A stretch of 64,000 nucleotides of DNA. It comes from JBNLBS01 sp050303415 (GTDB lineage: Bacteria; Pseudomonadota; Gammaproteobacteria; Methylococcales; Methylomonadaceae). The DNA is taken from contig JBNLBS010000002.1 of NCBI GenBank assembly GCA_050303415.1, positions 62,001-126,000 of the forward strand, read 5' to 3'. The notes beneath the pieces are model-generated. The model made no database searches. It was not told the DNA's origin and saw only the letters and a list, made by a program, of their open reading frames with translations. The translations under genes were made by a program, and so were the position numbers. This document shows positions 27,246-35,235 of the stretch, piece after piece; position 1 is the stretch's first letter; every line of letters begins with the position of its first letter.

Positions 27246-27320
27246 CCTGTATGTAGCCATGCGAAATACAGGAAACCGGTGCGACAAAATTCCCGTATTC
27301 CACTGCATTACATACGGGCT
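27244..27320. repeat. REP-like palindrome between the two pseudopilin genes
   Basis: AGCCTGTATGTA at the left end pairs with TACATACGGGCT at the right. GAAATACAGGAA pairs imperfectly with TTCCCGTATTCC inside. The 77-bp element begins at the stop codon of the large pseudopilin. Compensating differences between the arms (T/C, A/G) suggest a conserved hairpin, as in REP elements. It could attenuate transcription into the second gene. Confidence 0.6.
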
Positions 27321-27351
27321 ATGAAAATGTATAAAACCTTTAGGATTTTAA

Positions 27352-28041
27352 ATGATTCACACTAATCAAAAAGGCACGACCTTGCTCGAACTGACGGTCG
27401 TTTTATTAGTTTTGGTTGCTCTAGCCGGTGTGGCTATTCCGTATGTTGGCGGCACCGGCCGAATGGCCCTCTGTCAAGCCACCGATGCCAGTATGCAAGC
27501 CATCAAATCGGCCATTATGGGCAGCGGCGCTAACGCCGGGTTTTATATGGATTCTTTGGGCTATTATCCCAAAGCCACTAAAAGCGCTACAGCTGATTAC
27601 AACTTGCGTTATTTATATGAATCATCCGGTTGGCCGGCCTATAACCCACAAACTGCTGTGGGCTGGCGCGGGCCGTATTTAATGAGTGGTGCGCCTGTAC
27701 CAGCAGGATTAGATGATAGCTTTAAGAATGTGTATGATCCTGCTGATGCGACCACGTATGGTTACACAGTGCATATTGATATAACCGCTGATAACGGTTC
27801 TCATGTGTTAGATGCCTGGGGTAGACCCATTATTATTCAAGTGCCCTATAAATCAACTGCACCTGCAGGTTACCAATTGGAGTATGCTCGCCTTGTATCT
27901 GCCGGTCCGGGTAGTGGCATTGGGGCAGCTAATGCTGTAATTGACACGACCATTCACGACAACAATGAAGCGAGCAACAGGGGCGATGATCGTGTTTTGT
28001 ATTTAAAAATGCCGGACCCAGGTGTTAACGAACCCTGCTAG
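27352..28041 (+). CDS. Pseudopilin (GspG/PilE-like)
   Basis: A 229-residue prepilin with the cleavage motif QKG then TTLLELTVVLLVLVALAGVAIP. The Glu at position 5 of the mature protein (TTLLE) needed for pilin assembly is present. The globular part has GWRGPYLMSG, DAWGRPIIIQVPYK and RLVSAGPGSG, the pattern of GspG-type major pseudopilins (DxWGxP...SxGxDG). It lies 106 nt after the large pseudopilin, across a REP-like palindrome, and is followed by a bidirectional terminator. The machine that assembles these pilins is not in the window. Confidence 0.78.
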   Translation: MIHTNQKGTTLLELTVVLLVLVALAGVAIPYVGGTGRMALCQATDASMQAIKSAIMGSGANAGFYMDSLGYYPKATKSATADYNLRYLYESSGWPAYNPQTAVGWRGPYLMSGAPVPAGLDDSFKNVYDPADATTYGYTVHIDITADNGSHVLDAWGRPIIIQVPYKSTAPAGYQLEYARLVSAGPGSGIGAANAVIDTTIHDNNEASNRGDDRVLYLKMPDPGVNEPC

Positions 28042-28052
28042 TATAGGCTGCA

Positions 28053-28079
28053 AGGACTTTTCTTATTCCGTAAAGTCCT
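28053..28079. terminator. Bidirectional terminator-like hairpin
   Basis: AGGACTTT (28053-28060) and AAAGTCCT (28072-28079) form a perfect 8-bp stem between the convergent pseudopilin and darP genes. The stem overlaps the 3' end of darP. The T-rich flanks favour termination, but no long U-run is present. Confidence 0.5.
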
Positions 28080-28608
28080 CATCCTCATGACCGAACAAAT
28101 CTTTTAAATACCGATATATCAGTCGGGATGATTTAGGCGGTTTTTCGGCGGCCAGTTCTTTTTTGGCATTGCGGATCAATTGCCTTAACTGTTGACTGTC
28201 GGCATGTGGATATTTGCTAAGCAACTCCGTTAAAGCCGCATTGTCTTCTGCTATCAAGCGGTCGCGCCAGCGCTCGACCTGGTGATGTTCTCTTACCGCA
28301 TGAGCGCTTTTATTTTTTATTTTAGCCAATTGTTCATTAATCGGCTCCATATCAATCTTTCTCAGATTGCCGACTATATACTTCAACAAACGTTTTCTGG
28401 CGGCCTTGTGCGGCATGCCGGCCGCTTCCTGTATTGCCTTATGAATTTGTTCCGGCAGATTTAAGTCATCTAACTGGCTTTTAGACAACGTTGTCATTTC
28501 TTCTGCAACTTCGGCAATCTCTGCGATTTCTCTTTTTATTTGTGTCTTATTGGGACGAACGGCATATTCAATATATTCCTCTTCATCGTCGTAATATTCT
28601 TCGTTCAT
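28063..28608 (-). CDS. darP: Ribosome-associated protein DarP (YjgA/DUF615)
   Basis: DarP helps assemble the 50S ribosomal subunit. The 181-residue protein has an acidic N-terminus, then KTQIKREIAEIAEVAEEMTTLS, LPEQIHKAIQEAAGMPHKAARKRLLKYIVGNLRKID and RWRDRLIAEDNAALTELLSKYPHAD, all DUF615 hallmarks. I chose ATG 28608 because it follows the upstream TGA by one base. A start at 28623 would add five residues inside that gene. Confidence 0.92.
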   Translation of the reverse strand: MNEEYYDDEEEYIEYAVRPNKTQIKREIAEIAEVAEEMTTLSKSQLDDLNLPEQIHKAIQEAAGMPHKAARKRLLKYIVGNLRKIDMEPINEQLAKIKNKSAHAVREHHQVERWRDRLIAEDNAALTELLSKYPHADSQQLRQLIRNAKKELAAEKPPKSSRLIYRYLKDLFGHEDEDFTE

Positions 28609-28609
28609 A

Positions 28610-28798
28610 TCAAACCATTGCAATTAAAAAGATAACAAATAAAATCACCAGCCCTAACGGCAATATCACAGCCGGCCAATCTGACTCAGCCTCACTGCTG
28701 CGCTGCATTGCCGCTTTAATACCCGGACGAAACCAGAAAATCAGCAACAGCGCCATCACGCCTAACAATAAAGATTCCCATGTGGATAATGTTTCCAT
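28610..28798 (-). CDS. Small membrane protein, unknown (62 aa)
   Basis: Two hydrophobic segments (about residues 8-24 and 43-61) flank a short loop with PGIKAAMQRSSEAES. I do not recognise a family. It lies immediately upstream of darP in the same direction, with stop and start separated by one base, so the two are almost certainly co-translated. That tight junction is the main evidence that it is real. Confidence 0.6.
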   Translation of the reverse strand: METLSTWESLLLGVMALLLIFWFRPGIKAAMQRSSEAESDWPAVILPLGLVILFVIFLIAMV

Positions 28799-28852
28799 AA
28801 GTATCCTGAAATAAAATAATTTCTACTTTAACACAACCCCTGTGTTTTCGTG

Positions 28853-29380
28853 TCACTCGGCCCTAATCATTTGCCAGGCCTGTAACTTTTGTGCCCTGTT
28901 CATTGCCGCATGGGCAGGGCTGGTGGAAGGCAAACGATGGTATTGTAAATACTGAAACTGTTTCTCCAACTCCGGCATTACATATTTTTTATAAATTTTC
29001 TCCGCCATCGCGCCATTAAAGAAAACCCGTTTAATGCCGGGATGCTCTGAAAAAAAACCATTAAAGTCATTTACCCTGATTGAAGCCATATCTATTTTTG
29101 AATCCAGGCTTCCCGGCCGGTGACAGCTTTGCAGCACATCCCATAGCGCTATATGTTGACTGAGTAACAGCTCGACTCGCTGTGCGTATGTCTCCGTCTG
29201 CCGATCAAATAAAGTACAAATAATTGGCCAGAATGCGTTTCGGGCATGGGCATAGTATTGCTGTGCCAGTAGTGACGCCTCGCTGGGCATCGAGCCTAAA
29301 ATCAGCTTTTCGGCATGCCGGTTTTCAATGGCGGCAAATGCCTGTTGTATTGCTTTGTCAGGCGTTGAATCTTTATGCAA
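28853..29380 (-). CDS. DNA-deoxyinosine glycosylase (UDG superfamily, family 6)
   Basis: Removes hypoxanthine from DNA. The 175-residue protein has LILGSMPSEASLLAQQYYAHARNAFWPI, which covers the GSMPS catalytic loop and the family-6 Asn, and the C-terminal LPSTSPAHA loop. This fits the hypoxanthine-DNA glycosylase group (HDG) better than Mug/TDG. It stands between the small membrane protein/darP pair and the divergent rdgC gene, so DNA repair and recombination genes sit together. Confidence 0.85.
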   Translation of the reverse strand: MHKDSTPDKAIQQAFAAIENRHAEKLILGSMPSEASLLAQQYYAHARNAFWPIICTLFDRQTETYAQRVELLLSQHIALWDVLQSCHRPGSLDSKIDMASIRVNDFNGFFSEHPGIKRVFFNGAMAEKIYKKYVMPELEKQFQYLQYHRLPSTSPAHAAMNRAQKLQAWQMIRAE

Positions 29381-29515
29381 TGGTTTATTTTATCCGTACT
29401 TTAATAGCGTGTTTATTTCACACTTGGTCTATTGAATCGAAAAACGAGAAGCTGACTATATTTATCTGCTATCAAATCTGACATAATAACTGACTTTTTA
29501 TCGAGTTGTACCAAC

Positions 29516-30424
29516 ATGTGGTTTAAAAATCTAGCCCTTTATCGTTTTACCGAAGACTTTGCTCTTTCCGAATCTGACCTGGAGTCCAAACTTGCTGAAA
29601 TGATGTTTCATCCTTGTGGCGATCATCAGGAATACAGCTTTGGCTGGACTGCTCCTTTGGGCGGCAATTCCGAGCAATTAGTCCACAGTGCTAACGGTTT
29701 TTTCATGCTCTGCGCGAAAAAGGAAGAAAAAGTGCTGCCTGCGGCGGTAATCAACGAAAGCGTACAGGAACGTATTCAGGAGGTTGAGGAACAACAAGCC
29801 AGGAAACTGGCCAAAAAAGAACGCAGTGCACTGAAAGATGAGGTGATTTTTGAGTTATTACCCCGAGCCTTCAGCTTTTCCCGTAAAACCTATGCCTATA
29901 TAGATCCTAAAGGCGGCTGGATAATTGTGGATGCGGCTTCCAGTAAAAAAGCGGAAGATTTACTCAGTAATTTACGTAAATGTCTGGGCAGTTTACCCGT
30001 GGTGCCTGTTAATACCATCGATACACCGGTTACGACCATGACGCAATGGCTGGTCAGCAATCAAGTCCCCAGTGATATCACCATTGAGGATGAATGCGAA
30101 TTACGTTCTCCGGAGCAGGAAGGCAGCATTGTTCGTTGTAAACGTCATGATTTAAGCCTGCCGGAAATTAAAAACCATCTGGATACCGGAAAACAGGCTA
30201 TTAAACTAGCCATAACCTGGGCCGACAGGTTATCTTTTATTCTGGATGAAAACCTGGCCGTTAAACGCTTACGTTTTCTCGATCTTATTCAGGACCAGGT
30301 TGCCGATATTGAAACCGATAATGATGCCGACCGATTTGATGCCGACTTTTCCATCATGTCGATGGAACTGGCAAAATTCCTTCCTCGTTTAGTGGAAATA
30401 TTTGGTGGTGAAAATAAAGCATAA
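29516..30424 (+). CDS. rdgC: Recombination-associated protein RdgC
   Basis: RdgC forms a ring around double-stranded DNA and restrains RecA. The 302-residue protein begins MWFKNLALYRF, then EEKVLPAAVINE, FELLPRAFSFSRKTYAYID, VVDAASSKKAEDLLSNLRKCLGSLPVVP and a C-terminal DLIQDQVADIETDNDADRFDADFSIMSMELAKFLPRLVEIFGGE, all typical. Length is normal. The downstream L,D-transpeptidase begins 19 nt after its stop. Confidence 0.95.
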   Translation: MWFKNLALYRFTEDFALSESDLESKLAEMMFHPCGDHQEYSFGWTAPLGGNSEQLVHSANGFFMLCAKKEEKVLPAAVINESVQERIQEVEEQQARKLAKKERSALKDEVIFELLPRAFSFSRKTYAYIDPKGGWIIVDAASSKKAEDLLSNLRKCLGSLPVVPVNTIDTPVTTMTQWLVSNQVPSDITIEDECELRSPEQEGSIVRCKRHDLSLPEIKNHLDTGKQAIKLAITWADRLSFILDENLAVKRLRFLDLIQDQVADIETDNDADRFDADFSIMSMELAKFLPRLVEIFGGENKA

Positions 30425-30443
30425 ACCTGTTGTCGGGCTCAAC

Positions 30444-31487
30444 ATGTCTGTCAAAAGGCCTTTCTTACCGACGCACAACATCGCAGTGCTGTGTCTGGCA
30501 ACATTATTATCAGTCAACAGCTCTGAGTTGCTGGCGACCAGCTATCCCTTGCCGGAAAGTCCAAATGATAGTCTGGTCGGCAATCCGGAATCGTCTTTTA
30601 CTCACGTCACCGCAAAAGAAGAGGACACACTGCTGGATATAGCCAGGAATTACAATCTTGGTCAGGATGAAATAGTCCGAATCAACCCCAAGGTTGACCG
30701 CTGGATGCCCGGTCAGGATACACCGGTTAAGCTGCCCAATAACCGATTACTGCCCAATGCCCCGCGTCAGGGTCTGGTACTAAATCTGCCTGAGTTTCGG
30801 CTGTATTATTACCCGCGCGTGAAAAAAGGCCAGCCCGGTATCGTATTGACCCACCCGATCAGCATAGGCCGCGCCGACTGGGAGACGCCTTTGGGCCGTA
30901 CCACTATTATTGCCAAAACCAAGGATCCGGTCTGGATACCACCACAATCGATTAAAGATGAGCACGAAGCCAAAGGCGAACCTTTACCGGATATTGTGCC
31001 CGCCGGGGAAGATAACCCTTTGGGTGCCTATGCCTTGCGTCTGGGTATTCCCGGTTATTTGATTCACGGCACCAATAAGCCTTTTGGCGTGGGCATGCGA
31101 GTGAGTCATGGCTGCATACGCATGTACCCGGAAGACATTGAAAGACTCTTTCCAGCAGTCAAACGCGGAACCTCTGTCACTATTGTCAACCAACCGATTA
31201 AAGTCGGCTGGCTGAAAAATACACTTTATATAGAAGTGCATCCTGACCTGGAGGTACCCAAAGAAGACTCGGAACAATATTATATACACCGGCTGGAGCT
31301 GGCCTTGACAAAAATTCAGGAAGCTAATGACGGCTATCTTCCGGTATTGAACGGAGCGCTATTAAGACAGGCGCTGGAACAGCAAAGTGGAGTGCCGGTT
31401 GCAATCTTTACCCGACCCAAGATATTTACAAACCATGAGAGCGTAACCAAGGATAAAAAAGCCGGTCAACCGAGCCTTTATAAATAA
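30444..31487 (+). CDS. LysM-containing L,D-transpeptidase (ErfK/YbiS type)
   Basis: Periplasmic cross-linking enzyme of 347 residues: a signal sequence, a LysM-like peptidoglycan-binding segment (TLLDIARNYNLGQDEIVRINPKVDRWMPGQ), then a YkuD catalytic domain. The active site reads HGTNKPFGVGMRVSHGCIRM, with nucleophile Cys224 and both motif histidines present. In E. coli ErfK/YbiS/YcfS attach Braun's lipoprotein to peptidoglycan. A lipoprotein of that type lies just downstream on the other strand. ATG 30444 (MSVKRPFL) gives a proper signal peptide; the longer frame from 30402 runs through the end of rdgC. Confidence 0.88.
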   Translation: MSVKRPFLPTHNIAVLCLATLLSVNSSELLATSYPLPESPNDSLVGNPESSFTHVTAKEEDTLLDIARNYNLGQDEIVRINPKVDRWMPGQDTPVKLPNNRLLPNAPRQGLVLNLPEFRLYYYPRVKKGQPGIVLTHPISIGRADWETPLGRTTIIAKTKDPVWIPPQSIKDEHEAKGEPLPDIVPAGEDNPLGAYALRLGIPGYLIHGTNKPFGVGMRVSHGCIRMYPEDIERLFPAVKRGTSVTIVNQPIKVGWLKNTLYIEVHPDLEVPKEDSEQYYIHRLELALTKIQEANDGYLPVLNGALLRQALEQQSGVPVAIFTRPKIFTNHESVTKDKKAGQPSLYK

Positions 31488-31504
31488 GTTTTTAAGGCTA
31501 AAAC

Positions 31505-31540
31505 GCATGTCGCCCGAAATACCTTTTTCGGGCGACATGC
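31505..31540 (-). terminator. Strong hairpin terminator of the Lpp-like gene
   Basis: GCATGTCGCCCGAAA (31505-31519) pairs perfectly with its complement at 31526-31540 around a 6-nt loop. On the minus strand the stem is followed by GTTTTA, consistent with rho-independent termination of the lipoprotein gene. It also separates the convergent transpeptidase gene. Confidence 0.7.
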
Positions 31541-31560
31541 TGAATATGTCTTAGAACCAA

Positions 31561-31812
31561 TTATTTCATCATTGATTTTTCAAACATACGATCCAGTTTT
31601 TGTTCTGTTTGTTTTGAAGCTTCCGCCGCTTCGGCCGCTCTGGCTTCCGCAGCAGCTGCACGCGCCTCAGCCGCAGCAGCACGTGCTTCAGCTTGTTCCA
31701 GTTTTGCTTTTGCTTCCGCATCAGCATCGGCAGTTGTTGTTGATGTACTGGCACAACCAACAGCTAAAGATGCAGCAAAGACAACAACAGAAAGTTTCAT
31801 TAATTTTTTCAT
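31561..31812 (-). CDS. Lpp/OprI-like alanine-zipper lipoprotein
   Basis: An 83-residue lipoprotein: basic N-terminus, hydrophobic run, lipobox AVGC, then an alanine-zipper coiled coil built on repeats of EARAAAAEARAAAAEARAA. It ends EQKLDRMFEKSMMK. The C-terminal Lys is where Braun-type lipoproteins are bonded to peptidoglycan. It sits between two L,D-transpeptidase genes, so a covalent outer-membrane tether is plausible but not proven. The repetitive sequence makes other frames open too, as shadows. Confidence 0.8.
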   Translation of the reverse strand: MKKLMKLSVVVFAASLAVGCASTSTTTADADAEAKAKLEQAEARAAAAEARAAAAEARAAEAAEASKQTEQKLDRMFEKSMMK

Positions 31813-31898
31813 TTGATATCCTTAAATATTTAAACAAGTTATACAAAAATGTAGCTCATCACGGCTAGTTTGCCTAGTTTTTAGCCGAGTTTCCAGTA

Positions 31899-32441
31899 TT
31901 ATTTTACTTCTACCACTGTTCCTTCGTGTACCCAGCGACTTAAGTAGTCAATTTGTCGATTAGTTAACGCTATACAACCATGCGTCCAGTTAAACATGTC
32001 ATGAATACCGGGGTCGGCTTCACCCAAACCATGTATGCCTATCTGCCCACCCAAGCGAGTATTTTGCGGCGGTACCATATTGTTTTCATGTGCCTTAACT
32101 ATTTTTTTATAGGTTTTTAAATTAATCAGCCCTAATTTGAGCGCTTTCCTAGCCTGTTCGGCGGTTGGATAGTTAAAACCCAAAAAGGTTCTATAGCGGC
32201 TTTGCTCATTAATCCAGCCAATTTTGTATCGCCCTAAAGGCGTTATATCATCACCTTCTGCCCGTTTAAAACCGGCTCCTTTTCGCCCAATTGCTATATG
32301 TTTCAGTATCGCGATGGTTTTTTCACCGCGTTTTATTTTAATTTTGGCGGTTTGGGTATCTACCAGTAACCAGACTTCAGCATCGGAAAAAGCAAGTGAG
32401 GAAAAACCTAACAGTAAAGCTAACAAGCAAGCTCTAATCAT
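31899..32441 (-). CDS. L,D-transpeptidase (YkuD family)
   Basis: An exported 180-residue YkuD enzyme. A signal peptide (about 1-19, FSDA) precedes the catalytic core. The core carries GRYKIGW, GGQIGIHGLGEADPGIHD and TWxHGCIAL (actual WTHGCIALT), with nucleophile Cys156. It lacks a LysM segment. It lies 86 nt upstream of the Lpp-like gene in the same direction and could be its cross-linker. This is the second L,D-transpeptidase within 2 kb. Confidence 0.87.
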   Translation of the reverse strand: MIRACLLALLLGFSSLAFSDAEVWLLVDTQTAKIKIKRGEKTIAILKHIAIGRKGAGFKRAEGDDITPLGRYKIGWINEQSRYRTFLGFNYPTAEQARKALKLGLINLKTYKKIVKAHENNMVPPQNTRLGGQIGIHGLGEADPGIHDMFNWTHGCIALTNRQIDYLSRWVHEGTVVEVK

Positions 32442-32620
32442 AAATTATCTACATTTTTTATTTATTCTGGTGTACTTTAATAACGTGAAAGCATTTCCGG
32501 CATAAAATTAACATAACCGTCTTTATGCCGCGAAACAACATAACCAGTTTAAGACGTTAACGCAATAAACGCGTTGATAAAAAGAATAACTTTCGTTAAT
32601 TGTCGCACCAAGGTTAAATC

Positions 32621-34255
32621 ATGCAAATAGTTACTGTAGAAACCAGCCCCTATTCAGACCAAAAACCAGGTACCTCCGGTTTACGCAAAAAGGTCAGTAC
32701 TTTTCAACAGGCCAACTACCTGGAAAATTTTGTGCAATCCATTTTTGACAGCCTGGAACAGACGACGGGTAAAACCCTGGTACTGGGGGGTGATGGCCGC
32801 TATTTTAATCGCCAGGCTATTCAAACCATTATTAAAATTGCTGCAGCCAATGGTTTTGCCGAGCTGATTATCGGTCAGGGCGGTTTACTGTCCACTCCTG
32901 CGGCTTCCCACATCATTCGTAAATATTCGGCATTTGGCGGACTTATCCTATCAGCCAGTCATAATCCCGGCGGACCTGACGAAGATTTCGGCATTAAATA
33001 CAATGTCAGTAACGGCGGTCCGGCACCGGAAAAATATACCGATGACTTTTACCGACGCAGCCAGGAAATTCAGCAATACCAAATTGCCGAGTTAGATGAC
33101 GTCGATTTGGATACGATCGGCACTCAGGAAATTGACGGACTCAAGATTACCATTATCGACCCGGTGACCGATTATGCCGAGTTAATGCAATCGCTGTTTG
33201 ATTTTGATTTGCTTAAAAACAGCATTGGCAGTGGTTTTATCACGCTCTGTTTTGACGCCATGCATGCCATTACCGGCCCGTATGCCAAACGAATTCTGGT
33301 CGATATACTTGGCGCCCCGGCTGATGCAGTGATAAACGCCGAACCTAAAGAGGATTTTGGCGGCGGTCACCCTGACCCCAACCTTGCCCATGCCAAAGAA
33401 CTGGCCGAACAAATGTTTAAAGCCGATGCACCAACCTTTGGTGCCGCCTCCGATGGCGATGGCGACCGCAACATGATCCTGGGCAGCAACATTTTCGTTA
33501 CCCCCAGTGACAGTCTGGCCATTATGGCCGCCAACGCACACTTGATTCCCGCCTATAGAAGCGGCTGTGTCGGCGTTGCCCGTTCCATGCCTACCAGCCA
33601 GGCGGTGGACCGAGTTGCCAAAAATTACAATATCCCCTGTTTTGAAACCCCAACCGGCTGGAAGTTTTTCGGTAACCTGCTCGATGCCGGTGAAATAACC
33701 CTGTGCGGTGAGGAAAGCTTCGGCACCGGTTCCGGTCATGTGCGGGAAAAAGACGGCTTATGGGCGATATTGTTCTGGCTGAATCTTGTTGCCGTCAAAC
33801 GCCAGCCGGTTGCCGATATAGTTCATGAGCACTGGCAAAAATTTGGCCGTGATATTTATTGCCGTCATGATTATGAAGCGGTGGAAAATGATATTGCCAA
33901 CGACATTGTCGAGCATTTGCGCGGCCAGCTAGACAGCCTGCCCAATCAAAGCTTTGGCGATTACACCGTCAGTTATGCCGATGAGTTCAGCTACCTTGAC
34001 CCTATCGACGGCAGCGAAAGCCCGAACCAGGGCATCCGTATCGGCTTTAGCAACGGCTCGCGCATTGTCTTCCGTTTATCCGGCACGGGTACCGTCGGCG
34101 CCACCCTGCGTATCTATCTGGAGCGTTATGAACCTGATGCCGGTCAACACGATCAGGAAACCCAAACGGCACTGGCCGAATTAATCGAACTGGCTGAACA
34201 ATTCTGCGAGGTCAAAAAACGCACCGGCAGAAACGGGCCCTGTGTCATCACTTAA
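32621..34255 (+). CDS. pgm: Phosphoglucomutase (alpha-D-glucose phosphate-specific)
   Basis: Interconverts glucose 1-phosphate and glucose 6-phosphate. The 544-residue protein starts VTVETSPYSDQKPGTSGLRKKV and carries the phosphoserine loop LSASHNPGG (Ser113). It also has the Mg-binding DGDGDRNMI, the sugar-binding GEESFGTGSGHVREKDGLWA, and the phosphate-binding RLSGTGTVGATLR. Length and motifs match the Pgm of glycogen and trehalose metabolism. No glycogen gene is adjacent. Confidence 0.94.
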   Translation: MQIVTVETSPYSDQKPGTSGLRKKVSTFQQANYLENFVQSIFDSLEQTTGKTLVLGGDGRYFNRQAIQTIIKIAAANGFAELIIGQGGLLSTPAASHIIRKYSAFGGLILSASHNPGGPDEDFGIKYNVSNGGPAPEKYTDDFYRRSQEIQQYQIAELDDVDLDTIGTQEIDGLKITIIDPVTDYAELMQSLFDFDLLKNSIGSGFITLCFDAMHAITGPYAKRILVDILGAPADAVINAEPKEDFGGGHPDPNLAHAKELAEQMFKADAPTFGAASDGDGDRNMILGSNIFVTPSDSLAIMAANAHLIPAYRSGCVGVARSMPTSQAVDRVAKNYNIPCFETPTGWKFFGNLLDAGEITLCGEESFGTGSGHVREKDGLWAILFWLNLVAVKRQPVADIVHEHWQKFGRDIYCRHDYEAVENDIANDIVEHLRGQLDSLPNQSFGDYTVSYADEFSYLDPIDGSESPNQGIRIGFSNGSRIVFRLSGTGTVGATLRIYLERYEPDAGQHDQETQTALAELIELAEQFCEVKKRTGRNGPCVIT

Positions 34256-34271
34256 GCGTATTAAATCTGTA

Positions 34272-34303
34272 TCATTCCGTGGTGTTTATAAGCCGCGGAA
34301 TGA
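34272..34303. terminator. Hairpin terminator downstream of pgm
   Basis: TCATTCCGTGG and CCGCGGAATGA form an 11-bp stem with one G-U type mismatch and a 10-nt loop. It separates pgm from the convergent MddA-like gene. The plus strand continues with ACACAAAAACATTTTTT, so a U-run lies a little downstream. Confidence 0.55.
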
Positions 34304-34327
34304 CACAAAAACATTTTTTACCTAACT

Positions 34328-35116
34328 TTACACGTCTGCTTTCCGAAAGGTAAAAAACAGCCCAACTTCCTTTTTATACTGACGATATTTATCACCGAAT
34401 TCCAGTATCAAGCCCCGCTCTTCAAATTGAATCCCGATAAATAAATAAATGCTAAACAACAACGCCAATACCAGACGTGTCATCGACATATCGGCTGTTG
34501 ACCAAATAACGACCAACAATCCCAGCATCATTGGATGTCGGCTGTATTTGTAGACCCAGTGCCGTTTAAATTCCAACGAGGTATATGGCTTGCCGGTTGC
34601 ATGCAACCATGCCTGACGTAATCCGAACAATTCAAAGTGATTTGTTACCAGAGAAGTCAGTAGCACATAAACAATGCCGAAAATTGCCAGACAAAGCAGT
34701 GTCGCTCTGGCAACCTCATTTTCAATCGACCAGACCGTACCGGGCAGTGTTTGCCAGAACCACATGATCGACGCCATAATCAGCCCGGCCAGCAACACAA
34801 AAGTTGCACGCTCAAGATGTGGCGGTAAAACTGTATTCCACTTCCGTTTAAAACTTTTCCGGGCCATTATCGTATGCTGCACAGCAAATAAAAGGATCAG
34901 GAAAAAATCCACCGCCAGTGCAGCTGCCGTATTATCCACTTTTACACTCGAAAGCGAATAGGGCGCAAAGCCCAGTGCGGCAAAGAAAAACCAGAACAAT
35001 GCGCCGGCGCCGACGCTATAGGATATCAAGGCATACGCCATCGCAAAGCCTCGGGAAATAAAACCTGCCTCAACATTAGAGTTTTCATTCTGTGTAGATA
35101 AACTTTCTGTACTCAT
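34328..35116 (-). CDS. MddA-like methanethiol S-methyltransferase family membrane protein
   Basis: A 262-residue membrane protein of the NnrU/isoprenylcysteine-methyltransferase fold with about six helices. Its blocks match what I know of the MddA family: YALISYSVG, DFFLILLFAVQHTIMARKSFK, PPHLERATFVLLAG, NHFELFGLRQAWL and the SAM-site YKYSRHPMMLGLLVVIW...EERGLILEFGDKYRQYKKEV. MddA converts methanethiol to dimethyl sulfide. The activity here is inferred. ATG 35116 is chosen because GGAGGG lies 5 nt upstream. An 18-bp palindrome at 35141-35158 precedes it, and a TetR gene lies upstream. Confidence 0.75.
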   Translation of the reverse strand: MSTESLSTQNENSNVEAGFISRGFAMAYALISYSVGAGALFWFFFAALGFAPYSLSSVKVDNTAAALAVDFFLILLFAVQHTIMARKSFKRKWNTVLPPHLERATFVLLAGLIMASIMWFWQTLPGTVWSIENEVARATLLCLAIFGIVYVLLTSLVTNHFELFGLRQAWLHATGKPYTSLEFKRHWVYKYSRHPMMLGLLVVIWSTADMSMTRLVLALLFSIYLFIGIQFEERGLILEFGDKYRQYKKEVGLFFTFRKADV

Positions 35117-35140
35117 CACACCCTCCGGATTAATATTTAT

Positions 35141-35158
35141 AAACCAACTGGTCGGTTT
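35141..35158. promoter_or_regulatory. TetR-type operator upstream of the MddA-like gene
   Basis: AAACCAACTGGTCGGTTT is an imperfect palindrome. Its reverse complement matches the site upstream of the tetR gene at 17 of 18 positions. It lies 25 nt upstream of ATG 35116, where repressor binding would block transcription. Confidence 0.75.
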
Positions 35159-35235
35159 AGCATTAATGTAAATTAAAGAGGAAAACTCTCCTCTTGCTTC
35201 TATAACGTAAATACAGAATAGTCCTGCTTTATACG

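Noticed and set aside
31569..31868. Additional frames overlapping the alanine-zipper lipoprotein
   Set aside because: GCx-repeat coding leaves other frames open; they encode Arg/Leu/Gln-rich nonsense with no start signals.
33182..33739. 185-codon antisense frame within pgm
   Set aside because: Gly/Thr-rich shadow of the conserved pgm sequence on the opposite strand, without recognisable motifs.
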